Positions 1-9,802 are shown, counted from the stretch's first letter. The stretch: 64,000 nt of DNA from Nitrospirota bacterium (GCA_014874185.1 JACWAF010000005.1:1-64000); one strand, 5' to 3'. Notes: generated from the letters alone by a model not told the origin. Made by a program: numbers and translations.

Positions 1-469
1 GGCGTCTTTTGGACAGCATCTGGGGCCTGATTTCAGAGCGAGAGCAAAACCTGTCCAAAAGCCTGAGATTTCAGAAGGTTATTTCTCTTAAATGAGGCTT
101 TTTAGAATATTTTTTTTCGTGGGAGTCACCCGCCCACGGGTGACCCGATCCGCTTTGGAACAGAAAGGTCCTTTTCAGATTATCTTGGACAGGTCAGGTT
201 TGTAACCTGAACCAAATAGTTCCTCATCTGAAAACCAACTCCGGGTTCAACAGGCCCCTTCGAGTCATCCCCGGCTCGCTCAATTAAGAATGCTCCTCAG
301 GGTCTGCGCTCCTGAAAACAGAACTGGGAGCTTTCTGTTTTAAAAGGAATTTTTTGGCTCTTCCGGGCGTGTAGTCCCCCTCTTTTCCAAAGAGGGGAAT
401 TCCACAGAAAAGTCTGAAGAACCAATTTTTTAAGGCAGGGAGGCAATACAAAAGAAGGAGACGGGAAAA
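1..469. other. Non-coding region downstream of panD
   Basis: I see no convincing gene here. It holds three inverted repeats: TTTTGGACAG at 7-16 against CTGTCCAAAA at 51-60; GTCACCCG/CGGGTGAC at 125-144; and TCAGGTT/AACCTGA at 194-210. A fourth hairpin at 377-397 (CCCCTCTTT/AAAGAGGGG) belongs to the dispersed palindrome family found elsewhere in the window. None is followed by a T-run on the panD strand, so none is a clear intrinsic terminator. Confidence 0.5.
377..397. repeat. Short dispersed palindrome (CCCCTCTTT hairpin)
   Basis: Perfect 9-bp stem with a 3-nt loop. Nearly the same sequence recurs at 8296-8316. It lies just past panD and could fold in the operon's 3' transcript. Confidence 0.6.
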
Positions 470-814
470 CTACTTTACAACCCGGTTTTTTCCATCCAGC
501 TTCACTATCACCGGGTTGAAGTCTTTGCGCTCTTCTTCCGTGAGCCATGCGTAGCTGAAGATTATTATCCTGTCGCCCACAAGGCCCTTTCTTGCGGTGG
601 GGCCGTTCAGGCAGAACTCGCCCTTTTTGCCGGGGATGATATAGGTTTCGAAACGCTCGCCATTCGAGAGATTGCTTATCTGCACCTGTTCGTATGGGAG
701 CATCCCCGCTTTTTTCATGACGCCGGAGTCCACGGTGATGCTGCCCTCGTACATGAGATTGGATTCCGTAACCATGGCCATGTGTATCTTGGCCTTTAGA
801 AAGCACCTGAGCAT
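470..814 (-). CDS. panD: Aspartate 1-decarboxylase
   Basis: Pyruvoyl-dependent enzyme that converts L-aspartate to beta-alanine for pantothenate and CoA synthesis in the cytoplasm. The 114-aa product has the family's usual length. The self-cleavage pair Gly24-Ser25 is in place; Ser25 becomes the pyruvoyl group. Lys9, Arg54 and Tyr58, which the family uses for substrate binding and catalysis, are all visible. It is the last gene of the minus-strand operon that starts with the YebC gene, 8 nt after gatC. Recognition is confident because motifs and length both match. Confidence 0.97.
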   Translation of the reverse strand: MLRCFLKAKIHMAMVTESNLMYEGSITVDSGVMKKAGMLPYEQVQISNLSNGERFETYIIPGKKGEFCLNGPTARKGLVGDRIIIFSYAWLTEEERKDFNPVIVKLDGKNRVVK

Positions 815-822
815 CTTATATT

Positions 823-1110
823 CTACTCTATTATGCGGGGGACGCGGTAGAAGCCGTCTTTTCTGTCTGGGGCGTTCGCGAGCACCTCGTCCTCCGGAAG
901 GGAAGGGCGCACGCGGTCCTCTCTCATTACGTTTTTCAGGTCCAGGACGTGGCTTGTGGGCTCTATGCCGCCGGTGTCAAGCTCTTTCAGTTTTTCGACA
1001 TAACCAAGGATGCCGCTTAGCTGGGTGGAATAGAGTTCCAGTTCGGCCCCGGTTAAAGAGAGCCTGGCGAGCTTCGCGATATGAGTTACTTCCTTGATAT
1101 CTATGCTCAT
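823..1110 (-). CDS. gatC: Asp-tRNA(Asn)/Glu-tRNA(Gln) amidotransferase subunit C
   Basis: Small 95-aa subunit that stabilises the GatA-GatB core during transamidation of mischarged tRNA. It shows the typical N-terminal helix pattern (VTHIAKLARLSL) and the C-terminal RPS-x-P-x-E-V-L-x-NAPD segment. The start codon overlaps the stop of the helicase gene by one base, so the two are translationally coupled. gatA does not follow, as it often does elsewhere; panD does. gatA and gatB must therefore lie outside the window. Confidence 0.95.
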   Translation of the reverse strand: MSIDIKEVTHIAKLARLSLTGAELELYSTQLSGILGYVEKLKELDTGGIEPTSHVLDLKNVMREDRVRPSLPEDEVLANAPDRKDGFYRVPRIIE

Positions 1111-3200
1111 CAGATAAGTTTCTCCAGATTGGCGAATTTGATCGAAAGCTTTTTTACCCCGATGTTGGGAAAGTTCACGGTGACCTTGGCCTCATCGCCC
1201 TCGCCGTAGCAATCCCTGATGACGCCCACTCCCCAGACCGGGTGCTTCACCCTGGAGCCTACCATATAGGCGGGCGGCAGGGGCTTGGCCGTCATGCTGG
1301 CCTCCGGGGCGGCCTTTAAATTCCTCGGTATCTTGTCTACGATGGTGCATACTTCCTTTGGCAGGTCCAGGAGAAAACGCGACGGCCTCTGTTCCTTTAT
1401 TTTGGCGAAAATCCTTCTCTTTTTGGCGCCCGTGAGGAAGAGCAGGTCCTTGGCGCGGGTCATACCCACGTAGAGGAGCCTCCTTTCCTCCGAAAAATCC
1501 TCCGGCGCCTTGGCCTTCAGATAGGGCAGAAGGCCCTCTTCGAGCCCGGCTATGAAGACAACCGGGAACTCGAGCCCCTTGGCGCTGTGCAGCGTGATAA
1601 GGGACACCTGTCCGCTTGCGGCCGAGTCGTCGGCGGTGGATGTGAGCGAAAGCCTGTCTATGAATTCCTTTACATCCTTCCCCATCGCGGCCGAAACGAA
1701 TTCATCTATGTTGGCGGCCCTGTCCTCATCGACCGATTCAGCGTATTTCGTCTCTTCCAGGATGGCTTTTATAAGCTCGGCCGTGTCCTTGTATGATTTC
1801 TCCGAAAGCCTTTCGATAAGCGCCGCAAAGGTCTCCAGCTTGTCTTTCATGGAAGACACTATCCCATTAGACCGGAGCAGGGCCTTGCTGGCCGCGTACA
1901 GGCTGAGCCCTTTCTTTTTCGCGTGCTGCTCCACCTTGGAAATGGTGGAGGCGCCTATGCCCCTCGGGGGGCAGTTGATGATCCTGCGCAGCGAGACGTT
2001 GTCGTCTTTATTTATTACAAGCTTCAAATAGGCGGTGAGGTCCTTTATCTCCTTGCGGTGATAGAAGCTGAGGCCGCCCACGACCTTGTAAGGGATGCCT
2101 TCGGTCTGGAGCGTGTCTTCGATTGCCCTGGACTGGGTATTTACCCGGTAGAGGACCGCGAAGTCCCCGTACCCGTAATTGTTTTTCAGGTAAAACTCCC
2201 TGATGATCTTCGCTATGTGGCGGGCCTCTTCTTCCTCGGAGCTGAGCCAGAAATAACATACGGTCTCGCCGCTGCCCTTGTCCGTCCAGAGCTTCTTTTC
2301 CCTTCTCTTCTGGTTCCTGCTTATTATCCCGCCGGAGGCGTCAAGGATGTTCTGCGTGCAGCGGTAGCTCTGTTCCAGCTTGATCACCTTTGCATCCGGG
2401 AAGTCCTGCTCGAAGCTGAGGATATTATTAATATCGGCTCCCCTGAACCGGTAGATGCTCTGGTCGTCGTCGCCCACTACGCAGATGTTGCGGTGCGGCT
2501 CGGCCAACAGCTTTACAAGCCTGTACTGGGCCGGGTTCGTGTCCTGGAACTCGTCTACCAGTATTTCCTCGAAGCACTGCTGGTATTTTTTGAAGACCTT
2601 CGGGTGCTCCTCGAAGAGCCTTATCGTCATTAATATGAGGTCGTCAAAGTCCAGGCCGTTGCTCTTTTTCAGCTCGTCCTGATAACGGACGTATACCTTG
2701 GCAAGCCTTTCCTCGAACCCAAACCCGTCAGACTGCGAGAGGAAGTCCTCCGGCTTTATCAGCGAGGACTTGAAGAAGCTTATCTTCTGCAGGACGCCCT
2801 TGTAGAGGGCCTCGTAGATGTTCAGCTCCTTGAGGATATGGCGGATAAGGCTCAGCTGGTCGTTATCGTCGTAGATTGAGAAATCGTTCGTGTAGCCCAG
2901 GTGCTGTATCTCTCTCCGCAGTATCCTCAGGCACTGGGAGTGGAATGTTCCAATCCAGCACTGCCGCAAGTCCCTGCCCAGGAGCGGGCATATCCGCTCT
3001 CTCATCTCCTCGGCGGCCTTGTTCGTGAATGTGACCGTGAAGATGGAGGAGGGCTGGAGCTTCTTCGCGAGGTGGGCGAACCTGTAGGTGATCACCCTGG
3101 TTTTTCCGCTTCCGGCGCCCGCCACGATCAGAAGCGGCCCGTCGGATGAGACGGCCTCTTTTTGCTGTGGATTTAGCTCTGAAAGAAAGTTCCTGGACAT
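1110..3200 (-). CDS. pcrA: UvrD/PcrA-family superfamily 1 DNA helicase
   Basis: 3'-5' DNA helicase for repair and for clearing proteins from DNA, 696 aa. Walker A GAGSGKT lies at residues 28-34. Motif II is VDEFQDTN, followed by QSIYRFRGA and the C-terminal motif VGMTRAKDLL. The last about 50 residues (from GSRVKHPVWGVG) resemble the Tudor-like domain by which PcrA/UvrD bind RNA polymerase. That favours PcrA/UvrD over Rep. It sits 51 nt downstream of glmS and overlaps gatC by one base. The choice between the names pcrA and uvrD is arbitrary from sequence alone. Confidence 0.95.
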   Translation of the reverse strand: MSRNFLSELNPQQKEAVSSDGPLLIVAGAGSGKTRVITYRFAHLAKKLQPSSIFTVTFTNKAAEEMRERICPLLGRDLRQCWIGTFHSQCLRILRREIQHLGYTNDFSIYDDNDQLSLIRHILKELNIYEALYKGVLQKISFFKSSLIKPEDFLSQSDGFGFEERLAKVYVRYQDELKKSNGLDFDDLILMTIRLFEEHPKVFKKYQQCFEEILVDEFQDTNPAQYRLVKLLAEPHRNICVVGDDDQSIYRFRGADINNILSFEQDFPDAKVIKLEQSYRCTQNILDASGGIISRNQKRREKKLWTDKGSGETVCYFWLSSEEEEARHIAKIIREFYLKNNYGYGDFAVLYRVNTQSRAIEDTLQTEGIPYKVVGGLSFYHRKEIKDLTAYLKLVINKDDNVSLRRIINCPPRGIGASTISKVEQHAKKKGLSLYAASKALLRSNGIVSSMKDKLETFAALIERLSEKSYKDTAELIKAILEETKYAESVDEDRAANIDEFVSAAMGKDVKEFIDRLSLTSTADDSAASGQVSLITLHSAKGLEFPVVFIAGLEEGLLPYLKAKAPEDFSEERRLLYVGMTRAKDLLFLTGAKKRRIFAKIKEQRPSRFLLDLPKEVCTIVDKIPRNLKAAPEASMTAKPLPPAYMVGSRVKHPVWGVGVIRDCYGEGDEAKVTVNFPNIGVKKLSIKFANLEKLI

Positions 3201-3251
3201 TTCACCCGCCTATTAATGATAACAAATCGCTTTGATTTTCATCCACTTCTT

Positions 3252-5096
3252 TCATTCGACCGTGACGCTCTTCGCCAGGTTCCTGGGCTGGTCCACGTCG
3301 CACCCCCTCAAGACCCCTATATGATAAGCCAGCATCTGGAGGGGGACCGCCATCAGCATCGGGCTCAGGAATTCATTGGACCGGGGCACCCGCAGGACCG
3401 GGCCGCATATCTCCTCTATACCAGCGTTATCCTGCTCGGCGACTCCCACGATGACCGCATCCCTGCTCCTGACCTCCTCCATGTTGGATATCACCTTCTG
3501 CCTGAGCGTCTCGTCCGAGGGGAGCAGGAAAAGGGCCGGCATGTCCTTGTCTATGAGGGCAATGGGCCCGTGCTTCAGTTCCCCAGCCGGATAGCCCTCG
3601 GCGTGTATGTATGAGATCTCCTTGAGCTTCAACGCCCCCTCGAGGGCTATCGGATAATGAATCCCCCTGCCAAGGAAAAGGAAATGCTCCTTTTTGAACA
3701 GCCTCTTCGCAACCTCCTCAACAAGGTCCGAGCCGTTCAGTATCAACTCTATCTTATCGGGTATGGCAAGCAGCTCCTCAAGGAGCCCCGCCGCTTCCTG
3801 GCCTGAGACGGTCCCCTTCGCCCGGGACAGCGCGATGCACAGGATGTAAAGACAGGTAAGCTGCGCGGTGAAGGTCTTCGTGGAGGCGACCCCTATCTCC
3901 GGGCCGGAGCGGGTGAAGAAGACCGCGTCCGCCTCCCGCGCCGAGCTGCTGCCCATCACGTTGGCTATGCTCATGGTGAGCGCGCCGGATTTCTTCGCGA
4001 GCCTCTGGGCGGCAAGCGTGTCGGCCGTCTCCCCGGACTGCGTGATGGCGATAAAAAGCTCGCCTCCTTTCAGGATGGGGTTGCGGTAGCGGAACTCGGA
4101 GGCGATCTCCACGTCCACTGGCACCCTGGCCATGTTCTCTATCATGTACCTGGCCGCCAGGCCGGCGTGCCAGGATGTGCCGCATGCGGCGATAATGACC
4201 TTCTCTGTCCCTTTCAGTGTGTCCGCGTCCAGCCCGTTGAACTCGTCCAGGTTCACTTCGCCGGTCTCGGCGTTTACCCGGCCGCGGATGGTGTCCGCGA
4301 CGGCCCTGGGCTGCTCGTGTATCTCCTTCAGCATGAAATGCTTGTAGCCCTGCTTCTCGGCCACTCCGGGGCTCCATGGGAGCACGTGCGGGGCCCTGTC
4401 AAGGACCATCCCGTTTACATGGGCGACAGTGTAGCCCCCCGGCCCCAGTATCACGATCTCGTCGTCTTCAAGGAAAACGGCCCTGTTCGTATGTGTCAGG
4501 AACGCCGAGGCGTCCGAGGCAAGAAAGAATTCCCCCTCGCCGACTCCAAGGGCGAGCGGGCTGTCTTTTCTGACCCCTATCAGCTTGTCAGGTTCCCCGG
4601 AATTCAATATGGCCAGCGCGTATGCGCCCTTCAGCTCTTTTACGGCCAGGCGGACGGACTCCTCGAAGGGCAGGTGCCGGTTCTTTTTATAAATTTTATG
4701 CAGCAGGTGGCAGATGACCTCGGTGTCGGTCTCGGAGTTGAATTTATAGCCTTCGGCTTCAAGTGAGCGCTTGAGGGGTATGTAGTTTTCAACAATCCCG
4801 TTGTGCACGATCACAATGCCGCCGGAGTCGTGCGGATGGGCGTTGTTTTCGGAGGGTTTGCCGTGGGTGGCCCAGCGTGTATGACCGATGGCTACCTTGC
4901 TTTTATAGGAAGCTTTTTCCCCGACCAGTGATTCGAGCTGCCTTATCCTCCCGGCGCAGCGGAGGACCTTTATGGAACCGCCTTCAAAGAAGGCCAGCCC
5001 GGCGGAATCGTAACCCCTGTACTCAAGGCGTTTCAGCCCTTCCAGGGCCACGGAAACGGCGTTCTTAGGCCCTATGTAGCCTATAATTCCGCACAT
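3252..5096 (-). CDS. glmS: Glutamine-fructose-6-phosphate aminotransferase (copy 1)
   Basis: Makes glucosamine-6-phosphate from fructose-6-phosphate and glutamine, the first step toward UDP-GlcNAc. The 614-aa protein starts MCGIIGYIG, so Cys2 is the glutaminase nucleophile after Met removal. The N-terminal half is the class II amidotransferase domain (residues 1 to about 220). Two SIS sugar-isomerase domains follow, and the protein ends with the family signature LAKSVTVE. It lies 21 nt after glmU in the housekeeping operon. A second full-length copy lies at 39097-40932. Confidence 0.97.
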   Translation of the reverse strand: MCGIIGYIGPKNAVSVALEGLKRLEYRGYDSAGLAFFEGGSIKVLRCAGRIRQLESLVGEKASYKSKVAIGHTRWATHGKPSENNAHPHDSGGIVIVHNGIVENYIPLKRSLEAEGYKFNSETDTEVICHLLHKIYKKNRHLPFEESVRLAVKELKGAYALAILNSGEPDKLIGVRKDSPLALGVGEGEFFLASDASAFLTHTNRAVFLEDDEIVILGPGGYTVAHVNGMVLDRAPHVLPWSPGVAEKQGYKHFMLKEIHEQPRAVADTIRGRVNAETGEVNLDEFNGLDADTLKGTEKVIIAACGTSWHAGLAARYMIENMARVPVDVEIASEFRYRNPILKGGELFIAITQSGETADTLAAQRLAKKSGALTMSIANVMGSSSAREADAVFFTRSGPEIGVASTKTFTAQLTCLYILCIALSRAKGTVSGQEAAGLLEELLAIPDKIELILNGSDLVEEVAKRLFKKEHFLFLGRGIHYPIALEGALKLKEISYIHAEGYPAGELKHGPIALIDKDMPALFLLPSDETLRQKVISNMEEVRSRDAVIVGVAEQDNAGIEEICGPVLRVPRSNEFLSPMLMAVPLQMLAYHIGVLRGCDVDQPRNLAKSVTVE

Positions 5097-5117
5097 GCCG
5101 TTATGCGCCGGATGCCG

Positions 5118-6524
5118 TCATTTGGAACTGCCCTTTCTCTTTTCTCTCTTCCTGGCCCAACCCTTTATATTCTTCTGCTCGGCCCTGCTTATCCCCAGAG
5201 AACCCGCAGGGACGTTTCTTCTGATGGTGGAGCCGGCACCCACATATGAGCCCTTGCCAACTTTTACGGGGGCTATCAGCTGGGTGTCGCTCCCGATGAA
5301 AACCCCGTCTCCGATTACGGTCTGGTGCTTTTTCACGCCGTCATAATTGCAGGTTATGGTGCCCGCGCCGATGTTCACGTCCTTGCCGACTGTGGAATCT
5401 CCTATATAGGAAAGGTGCTGGGCCTTGGTGCCTTCACCTATGACGGATTTTTTGACTTCGACGAAGTTGCCGATCTTTGCGCGTTCTCTGATTACGCTTC
5501 CGGGGCGAATATGCGCGAAAGGCCCCACCTGGGCAGATTTGCAGATCCTGGAACCCTCCATTAAAGACGAATCCTTGATGATTGCCCCCTCTTCAAGTAC
5601 GCAGTCTATTATACGCACATTGGGGTAGATAATGCATCCTTTGCCGATTTTCGTACAACCCTGGATATAGGTATTGGGGTAGATGAGGGAGCCCGGCGCT
5701 ATCTCCACCGTGGCATCAATGAACGTGAGCCCCGGATGAAGGAATTTCACCCCCGAACCGGCCAACGCGGCTATAAGACGCCCCCTGATTATGTCCTCGG
5801 CCAGGCGAAGCTCGGAGTACGTGTTTACCCCGGCGAACTCCTCTTCGGGGGCAATGGGATATACGCCAGTTTTAAGCCCGCTTTTGCCTGCAAGGGCCAG
5901 GATGTCTGTCAGATAGTATTCTTTTTTCCCGGGGTTCGGCTTTACTTTTTCAAGGAGGCCGACAGTCTCCGGCTCCATGAGGTAGAGACCGCTGTTCACC
6001 TCGTCTATATTACTTTCTTCATCCGTGAGGTCGCTTTTTTCCACTATCCGGAGCGGCAGGCCCGACCCGTCCCTTACGATGCGCCCGTAGGAGCCGGGCT
6101 CCTTCGCGATGAAAGAGGCAAGCGAGAGGGCGTTGCCAGCCCGCCTGTGCAGGGACAAAAACTTTTTGAGAGTGGATGATTTTAAAAGCGGGCCGTCCCC
6201 GTTCAGGACCATTATGCCGCCCCTGAATGATTTAAGCCCGGCCAGCCCGGCTGAAAGGGCATGTGCCGTGCCAAGCGGCTTCTTCTGCACGGCGAAGATG
6301 AGCTTCCCGGCATAACCTGACAGGGCCTCTTTTATGGTCTCTCCCATTGCGCCCACGACGACAACGCACTTCTCCGGATTCAGCGATAATGCCGCGTCAA
6401 TCGCATAGGTGATCATCGGCCTTCCGGCTATCGGGTGCAGGACCTTGGGCAGGCCGGATTTCATCCTGGTGCCCAGCCCTCCGGCCAGTATGACGCAGGC
6501 GGTCCCCTGCCGGTTCTTCCTCAT
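5118..6524 (-). CDS. glmU: Bifunctional GlcNAc-1-phosphate uridyltransferase / GlcN-1-phosphate acetyltransferase
   Basis: Catalyses the last two steps to UDP-GlcNAc. The 468-aa protein has the N-terminal pyrophosphorylase motif LAGGLGTRM-x5-KVLHPIAG. The C-terminal half is a left-handed beta-helix of hexapeptide repeats that includes the acetyltransferase stretch KIGNFVEVKKS and GAGTITCNYDG. It overlaps the DUF502 gene by 4 nt and precedes glmS by 21 nt. The two UDP-GlcNAc enzymes are therefore co-transcribed. Confidence 0.97.
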   Translation of the reverse strand: MRKNRQGTACVILAGGLGTRMKSGLPKVLHPIAGRPMITYAIDAALSLNPEKCVVVVGAMGETIKEALSGYAGKLIFAVQKKPLGTAHALSAGLAGLKSFRGGIMVLNGDGPLLKSSTLKKFLSLHRRAGNALSLASFIAKEPGSYGRIVRDGSGLPLRIVEKSDLTDEESNIDEVNSGLYLMEPETVGLLEKVKPNPGKKEYYLTDILALAGKSGLKTGVYPIAPEEEFAGVNTYSELRLAEDIIRGRLIAALAGSGVKFLHPGLTFIDATVEIAPGSLIYPNTYIQGCTKIGKGCIIYPNVRIIDCVLEEGAIIKDSSLMEGSRICKSAQVGPFAHIRPGSVIRERAKIGNFVEVKKSVIGEGTKAQHLSYIGDSTVGKDVNIGAGTITCNYDGVKKHQTVIGDGVFIGSDTQLIAPVKVGKGSYVGAGSTIRRNVPAGSLGISRAEQKNIKGWARKREKRKGSSK

Positions 6525-7129
6525 TTCTTTACCTCTTTAAGGAATTGCGGCGTAGCTATCCCGCCGGACAGGATTATCTTCACCCCGTCTTCTATGGCGA
6601 TATCCGTGTAGAAGATGTCTTTCTCGCTAAAAAGCGCAATTTCCCCGAAATATAGATGGTTGGTGGGGATGTATACGGCAAACAGCTTCTGGGAGCTTCC
6701 GTCAGTAAAGGTCTTTATCGTATTGTCCTTGGTAAGGAAACCGAAGGCGTAGACGCCCGGCCTGGGATATTCAACTATCACGAATTTCTTGAATGAACTG
6801 GAATTGGAGAAGGCGTCCATTATTGATTTCATAGGAGAGTAGACGCTCTTCAGTACGGGAATGGCGAGGAGGAGCCTCTCAATGGAGCCTATGACTTTCT
6901 TGCCGATGACGTTTGTCGCGAAGAGGCCCACAAAAAAGACGAAGATTATGAAAGAGACGAAACCCAGGCCTTCGATATGCCTTCCGAATGCGCGGTCATA
7001 TATGGGGCTTGCGAATCCGTCCACGATATGGAAGAGCCAGACCAGCACGAATGCGCTCACCAGGGCCGGGATGGAGACGATCATGCCGGTGATGAATTTT
7101 TGCCTGAAACTGGATTTTAGGGAGATCAT
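6521..7129 (-). CDS. DUF502 family inner-membrane protein
   Basis: 202-aa membrane protein of the DUF502 family, whose function is not established. Two hydrophobic segments lie near residues 13-35 and 55-75, with soluble sequence after them. The family-typical pattern IPVLKSVYSPMKSIMDAF is present. It stands 9 nt after the YebC gene and overlaps glmU by 4 nt, so it is in the operon. Assignment rests on sequence pattern only. Confidence 0.85.
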   Translation of the reverse strand: MISLKSSFRQKFITGMIVSIPALVSAFVLVWLFHIVDGFASPIYDRAFGRHIEGLGFVSFIIFVFFVGLFATNVIGKKVIGSIERLLLAIPVLKSVYSPMKSIMDAFSNSSSFKKFVIVEYPRPGVYAFGFLTKDNTIKTFTDGSSQKLFAVYIPTNHLYFGEIALFSEKDIFYTDIAIEDGVKIILSGGIATPQFLKEVKK

Positions 7130-7138
7130 TTTACTGCG

Positions 7139-7885
7139 CTATTGTTTTTCAAGCGCCTCTTCCGGCATATCGAAGTTCGAATACACGTTCTGCACGTCAT
7201 CGTGGTCTTCCAGCGCCTCCAGGAGCTTGGACATCTGATTGGCCTGATGCCCGTCCAGCGGGACATAGGTCTTTGGAAGCATGGTTATCTCGGCCAAGGA
7301 AACCGGGATCCCGGCTTTCTCCAATGCCTCTTTTACACGGTGAAGGTCTTCGGGCTCGGTTATCACCTCGAAATTCTCCTCATCGGGGTCGTTCTTTATA
7401 TCCAGGGCGCCCGCGTCCAGGGCTATGCTCATAAGGGTGTCCTCATCGGTCTTCTTGTCGACCAGGACATAGCCTCTTTTCTCGAATATCCAGGCCACGG
7501 AGCCCGATTCGCCCAGCGCCCCGTTGTTCTTCGTCATTATGTGCCTGATCTCAGAGACCGTGCGGTTCTTGTTGTCCGTAAGCACCTCCATGAGGACGGC
7601 AGCTCCGCCAGGGCCGTAACCCTCGTAGATGATCTCCTCATAGGCCATGCCGGGCAGTTCGCCCGCGCCCTTAAGGATGGCCCTCTTTACGTTCTCGGAA
7701 GGCATGTTGACCTCTTTTGCCTTGTCAATGACCGTCCTCAGGCGCGGGTTCCCGCTGGGGTCTCCGCCGCCAAGCCGCGCCGCAATCGAGATCTCCTTGG
7801 AGAGCTTCGAGTAGACCTTCCCCCTCTTGACGTCCGTTGCCGCCTTTTTATGCTTTATCTGCGCCCATTTTGAATGTCCTGACAT
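7139..7885 (-). CDS. YebC/PmpR-family regulatory protein
   Basis: 248-aa protein that starts [18 protein letters not shown], the unmistakable signature of the YebC/PmpR/TACO1 family. Members are described as transcription regulators or as factors that relieve ribosome stalling. Typical internal motifs are [19 protein letters not shown] and [11 protein letters not shown]. It is the first gene of the minus-strand operon. ruvC, a frequent neighbour, is absent. Confidence 0.95.
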   Translation of the reverse strand: MSGHSKWAQIKHKKAATDVKRGKVYSKLSKEISIAARLGGGDPSGNPRLRTVIDKAKEVNMPSENVKRAILKGAGELPGMAYEEIIYEGYGPGGAAVLMEVLTDNKNRTVSEIRHIMTKNNGALGESGSVAWIFEKRGYVLVDKKTDEDTLMSIALDAGALDIKNDPDEENFEVITEPEDLHRVKEALEKAGIPVSLAEITMLPKTYVPLDGHQANQMSKLLEALEDHDDVQNVYSNFDMPEEALEKQ

Positions 7886-7978
7886 CTGAAACTCCTCTAT
7901 TCGGTTAAGTTTGCTTCCTCTTCAGCCCCGTGTTTTCCCCTCCCGAAAGAACACCGGAAAAGAGCACAGGTATGTTCA

Positions 7979-7987
7979 ATTATAACA
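7979..7987 (-). promoter_or_regulatory. Probable promoter of the yebC-glmU-glmS-panD operon (extended -10)
   Basis: On the minus strand the sequence reads TGT-TATAAT, a perfect extended -10 element. No good -35 hexamer lies 16-18 nt upstream, as is common for extended -10 promoters. Transcription would start near 7972, about 85 nt before the yebC start codon. Confidence 0.5.
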
Positions 7988-8106
7988 TGGAAAGCCCGTT
8001 TCACGCCTGTTCGGGCCGCGAAAAGCCCTTTATTTTGAAGCGATTAGCTTCTACTTTAGATTGACCTTAGAACCTATCTCAAAATAGGAATTTAAAAAAG
8101 AATTGG

Positions 8107-8323
8107 TAATCCCCCTCTGTCCCCCTTTAGGAAAGGGGGATTTTAAAGCATGCCCCGGCAGGTCCCCGTATCAAGTACGGGGCAGGCTTAAGCCGGGGTC
8201 CCCTCCCCGGGAGGGGTGCAGGGGGGTGATAGGGCCTGGGGCCAGGGCCGCTTTGCTAAAGTCCCCTCCCGGGAGGGGTGCAGGGGTGGGTTGTCCCCCT
8301 CTTTTCTAAAGAGGGGCCGGGGG
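8107..8323. repeat. Cluster of five short G/C palindromes
   Basis: Hairpins seen are CCCCCTTT/AAAGGGGG at 8121-8139, CCCCGTA/TACGGGG at 8164-8182, CCCCTCCC/GGGAGGGG at 8200-8216 and again at 8263-8278, and CCCCTCTTT/AAAGAGGGG at 8296-8316. Related copies are at 377, 21030, 21059, 26883 and 39030. All lie between genes, which suggests a small dispersed, REP-like element family rather than single terminators. Confidence 0.75.
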
Positions 8324-8398
8324 AGATTACAGATGTATCATTTCTCATCCATTAAGTGAACCTTTTGATTTTTGGACAGCTCTGGGCGGCAGCGGAAT

Positions 8399-9757
8399 TT
8401 ACTCTTCCAGCCCGTATTCTTTTATCTTGGTGAGAAGGGTCTTGTAGCTGACCTTCAAAATCCCGGCGGCCCTGGTCTTGTTCCCGCGTGAGGCGGAGAG
8501 GGCCCGCCTTATGCATTCGGCCTCGGCGGCCCTTTGGGCCCGTCTGGAGACTTCCTCAAGGGTGGCATCGGGGGGCAATTCGGCATTCGCGGCCGTCTGC
8601 GGGGCCATGTTAAAGTGCTCCGGCAAGAGCATCGGGCCGCTGGAGAGGATCACGGCCCTCTCTATCGCGTTCTTAAGCTCCCGCACATTCCCCTTCCAGT
8701 TGTACCCGCAAAGAAGAGATAGCGCTTCCGGCGATATCCGCTTCTCCCCGGTCTTGAGTTCGGCGGCATAGAGGCTTACAAAATAGTCTGCCAGCAGAGG
8801 GATGTCCTCCCGCCTTTCCCTGAGCGGCGGGATCAGGAGCGGGAATACATTCAGCCTGTAGAAAAGGTCTTCCCTGAATGACCCCCCGGCCGTGGCCCTG
8901 GCAAGGTCCTTGTTGCTGGCCGCCACTATCCGGATATCCATTTTTATCAGGGCCGTGCCGCCAACGCGCTCTATCTCGCTCTCCTCCAAAACGCGCAGGA
9001 GCTTTGCCTGCAGCGAGAGGTCCAGTTCGCCAATCTCGTCCAGGAATACGGTGCCGCCCTCGGCCAGTTCCAGCTTGCCTGTCTTCTGTTTGTCGGCGCC
9101 CGTGAAGGCCCCTTTCTCGTGCCCGAACAACTCCGATTCCATAAGCTCCCTGGGAATGGCGGCGCAGTTTATGGCGATGAAGGGGTAGCCCTTCCTCGGG
9201 CTCAGGTTGTGTATCGCGCGGGCGAAGAGTTCCTTTCCCGTGCCGCTTTCGCCCAAAAGGAGCACTGTGCTCTTTGCCGGGGCGACCCTTTTTATCTTCT
9301 CCGCCACATCGGCTATCTTCGCGCTCCTGCCTATTACGGGCGGCAGGAACCTGGCGGAGAGGGATTCCTTGAGGAGTATGTTTTCGGCCAGAAGCCGCTG
9401 GCTGTCGAGGGCCCGCCGGACAAGTATAAGGAGATGGTCCGTGTCGAATGGCTTGGTGATGAAATCATACGCGCCCTGCTTTATAGCGCTTACCGCGCTC
9501 TCTATGGAGCCGTGCGCGGTCATGACAATCACCGGGCGAAGGGAATCGGCCTCGCGCGAGGCCCTGAGGACTTCCAGGCCGTCTTTTCCTGGCAGCCTGA
9601 GGTCGGTCAGGACCAGGTGGATGACGTTGTCTTTAAGTCTTTTTAGCGCCTCGGCGGCGCTTTTGGCGAGGACCGCCTCGAAGCCTTCGGACTCCAGTGT
9701 GGCCTTGAGCATCTGGCCCATGGATTCCCTGTCCTCAACCACGAGGATGGACTGCAT
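8399..9757 (-). CDS. NtrC-family sigma-54-dependent response regulator
   Basis: Transcription activator of sigma-54 promoters, 452 aa from the chosen start. The receiver domain has the acidic pocket ED (8-9), the phospho-acceptor Asp52 ([10 protein letters not shown]) and the KPFD lysine. The AAA+ domain carries GESGTGKE and a canonical GAFTGA sigma-54 contact loop. A Fis-type helix-turn-helix ends the protein. An in-frame start 18 nt upstream (9775) would add LYFIA, but it overlaps the likely -10 box, so the ATG at 9757 is preferred. No kinase gene is adjacent. Confidence 0.93.
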   Translation of the reverse strand: MQSILVVEDRESMGQMLKATLESEGFEAVLAKSAAEALKRLKDNVIHLVLTDLRLPGKDGLEVLRASREADSLRPVIVMTAHGSIESAVSAIKQGAYDFITKPFDTDHLLILVRRALDSQRLLAENILLKESLSARFLPPVIGRSAKIADVAEKIKRVAPAKSTVLLLGESGTGKELFARAIHNLSPRKGYPFIAINCAAIPRELMESELFGHEKGAFTGADKQKTGKLELAEGGTVFLDEIGELDLSLQAKLLRVLEESEIERVGGTALIKMDIRIVAASNKDLARATAGGSFREDLFYRLNVFPLLIPPLRERREDIPLLADYFVSLYAAELKTGEKRISPEALSLLCGYNWKGNVRELKNAIERAVILSSGPMLLPEHFNMAPQTAANAELPPDATLEEVSRRAQRAAEAECIRRALSASRGNKTRAAGILKVSYKTLLTKIKEYGLEE

Positions 9758-9765
9758 AGCGATAA

Positions 9766-9774
9766 AGTATAACA
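9766..9774 (-). promoter_or_regulatory. Extended -10 promoter for the ntrC-like gene
   Basis: The minus strand reads TGT-TATACT. The element ends 8 nt before the ATG at 9757, so the predicted transcript would begin within about two bases of the start codon. Confidence 0.4.
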
Positions 9775-9790
9775 CACGCCCCGTATAAGC

Positions 9791-9796
9791 TATAAT
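9791..9796 (+). promoter_or_regulatory. -10 box for ppx, possibly leaderless
   Basis: A perfect TATAAT ends 6 nt before the GTG start at 9803. The -35 region is poor. If used, transcription starts at or next to the initiator GTG. Confidence 0.4.
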
Positions 9797-9802
9797 CTCC
9801 TC

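Larger units (their letters stand above)
7886..8398. other. Non-coding region rich in short palindromes
   Basis: About 510 nt without a supported gene between the ends of two minus-strand units. The part near yebC holds the extended -10 promoter. The part from 8100 to 8330 is a cluster of G/C hairpins, annotated separately. Confidence 0.7.

Noticed and set aside
125-144. GTCACCCG/CGGGTGAC hairpin as panD operon terminator
   Set aside because: No T-run follows on the minus strand. The T-run lies on the wrong side for either direction of a simple terminator after panD.
297-806. Open frame antisense/out of phase with panD, 169 codons
   Set aside because: The panD frame fits every known catalytic residue. 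The other frame is Arg/Gly/His-rich shadow sequence without family resemblance.
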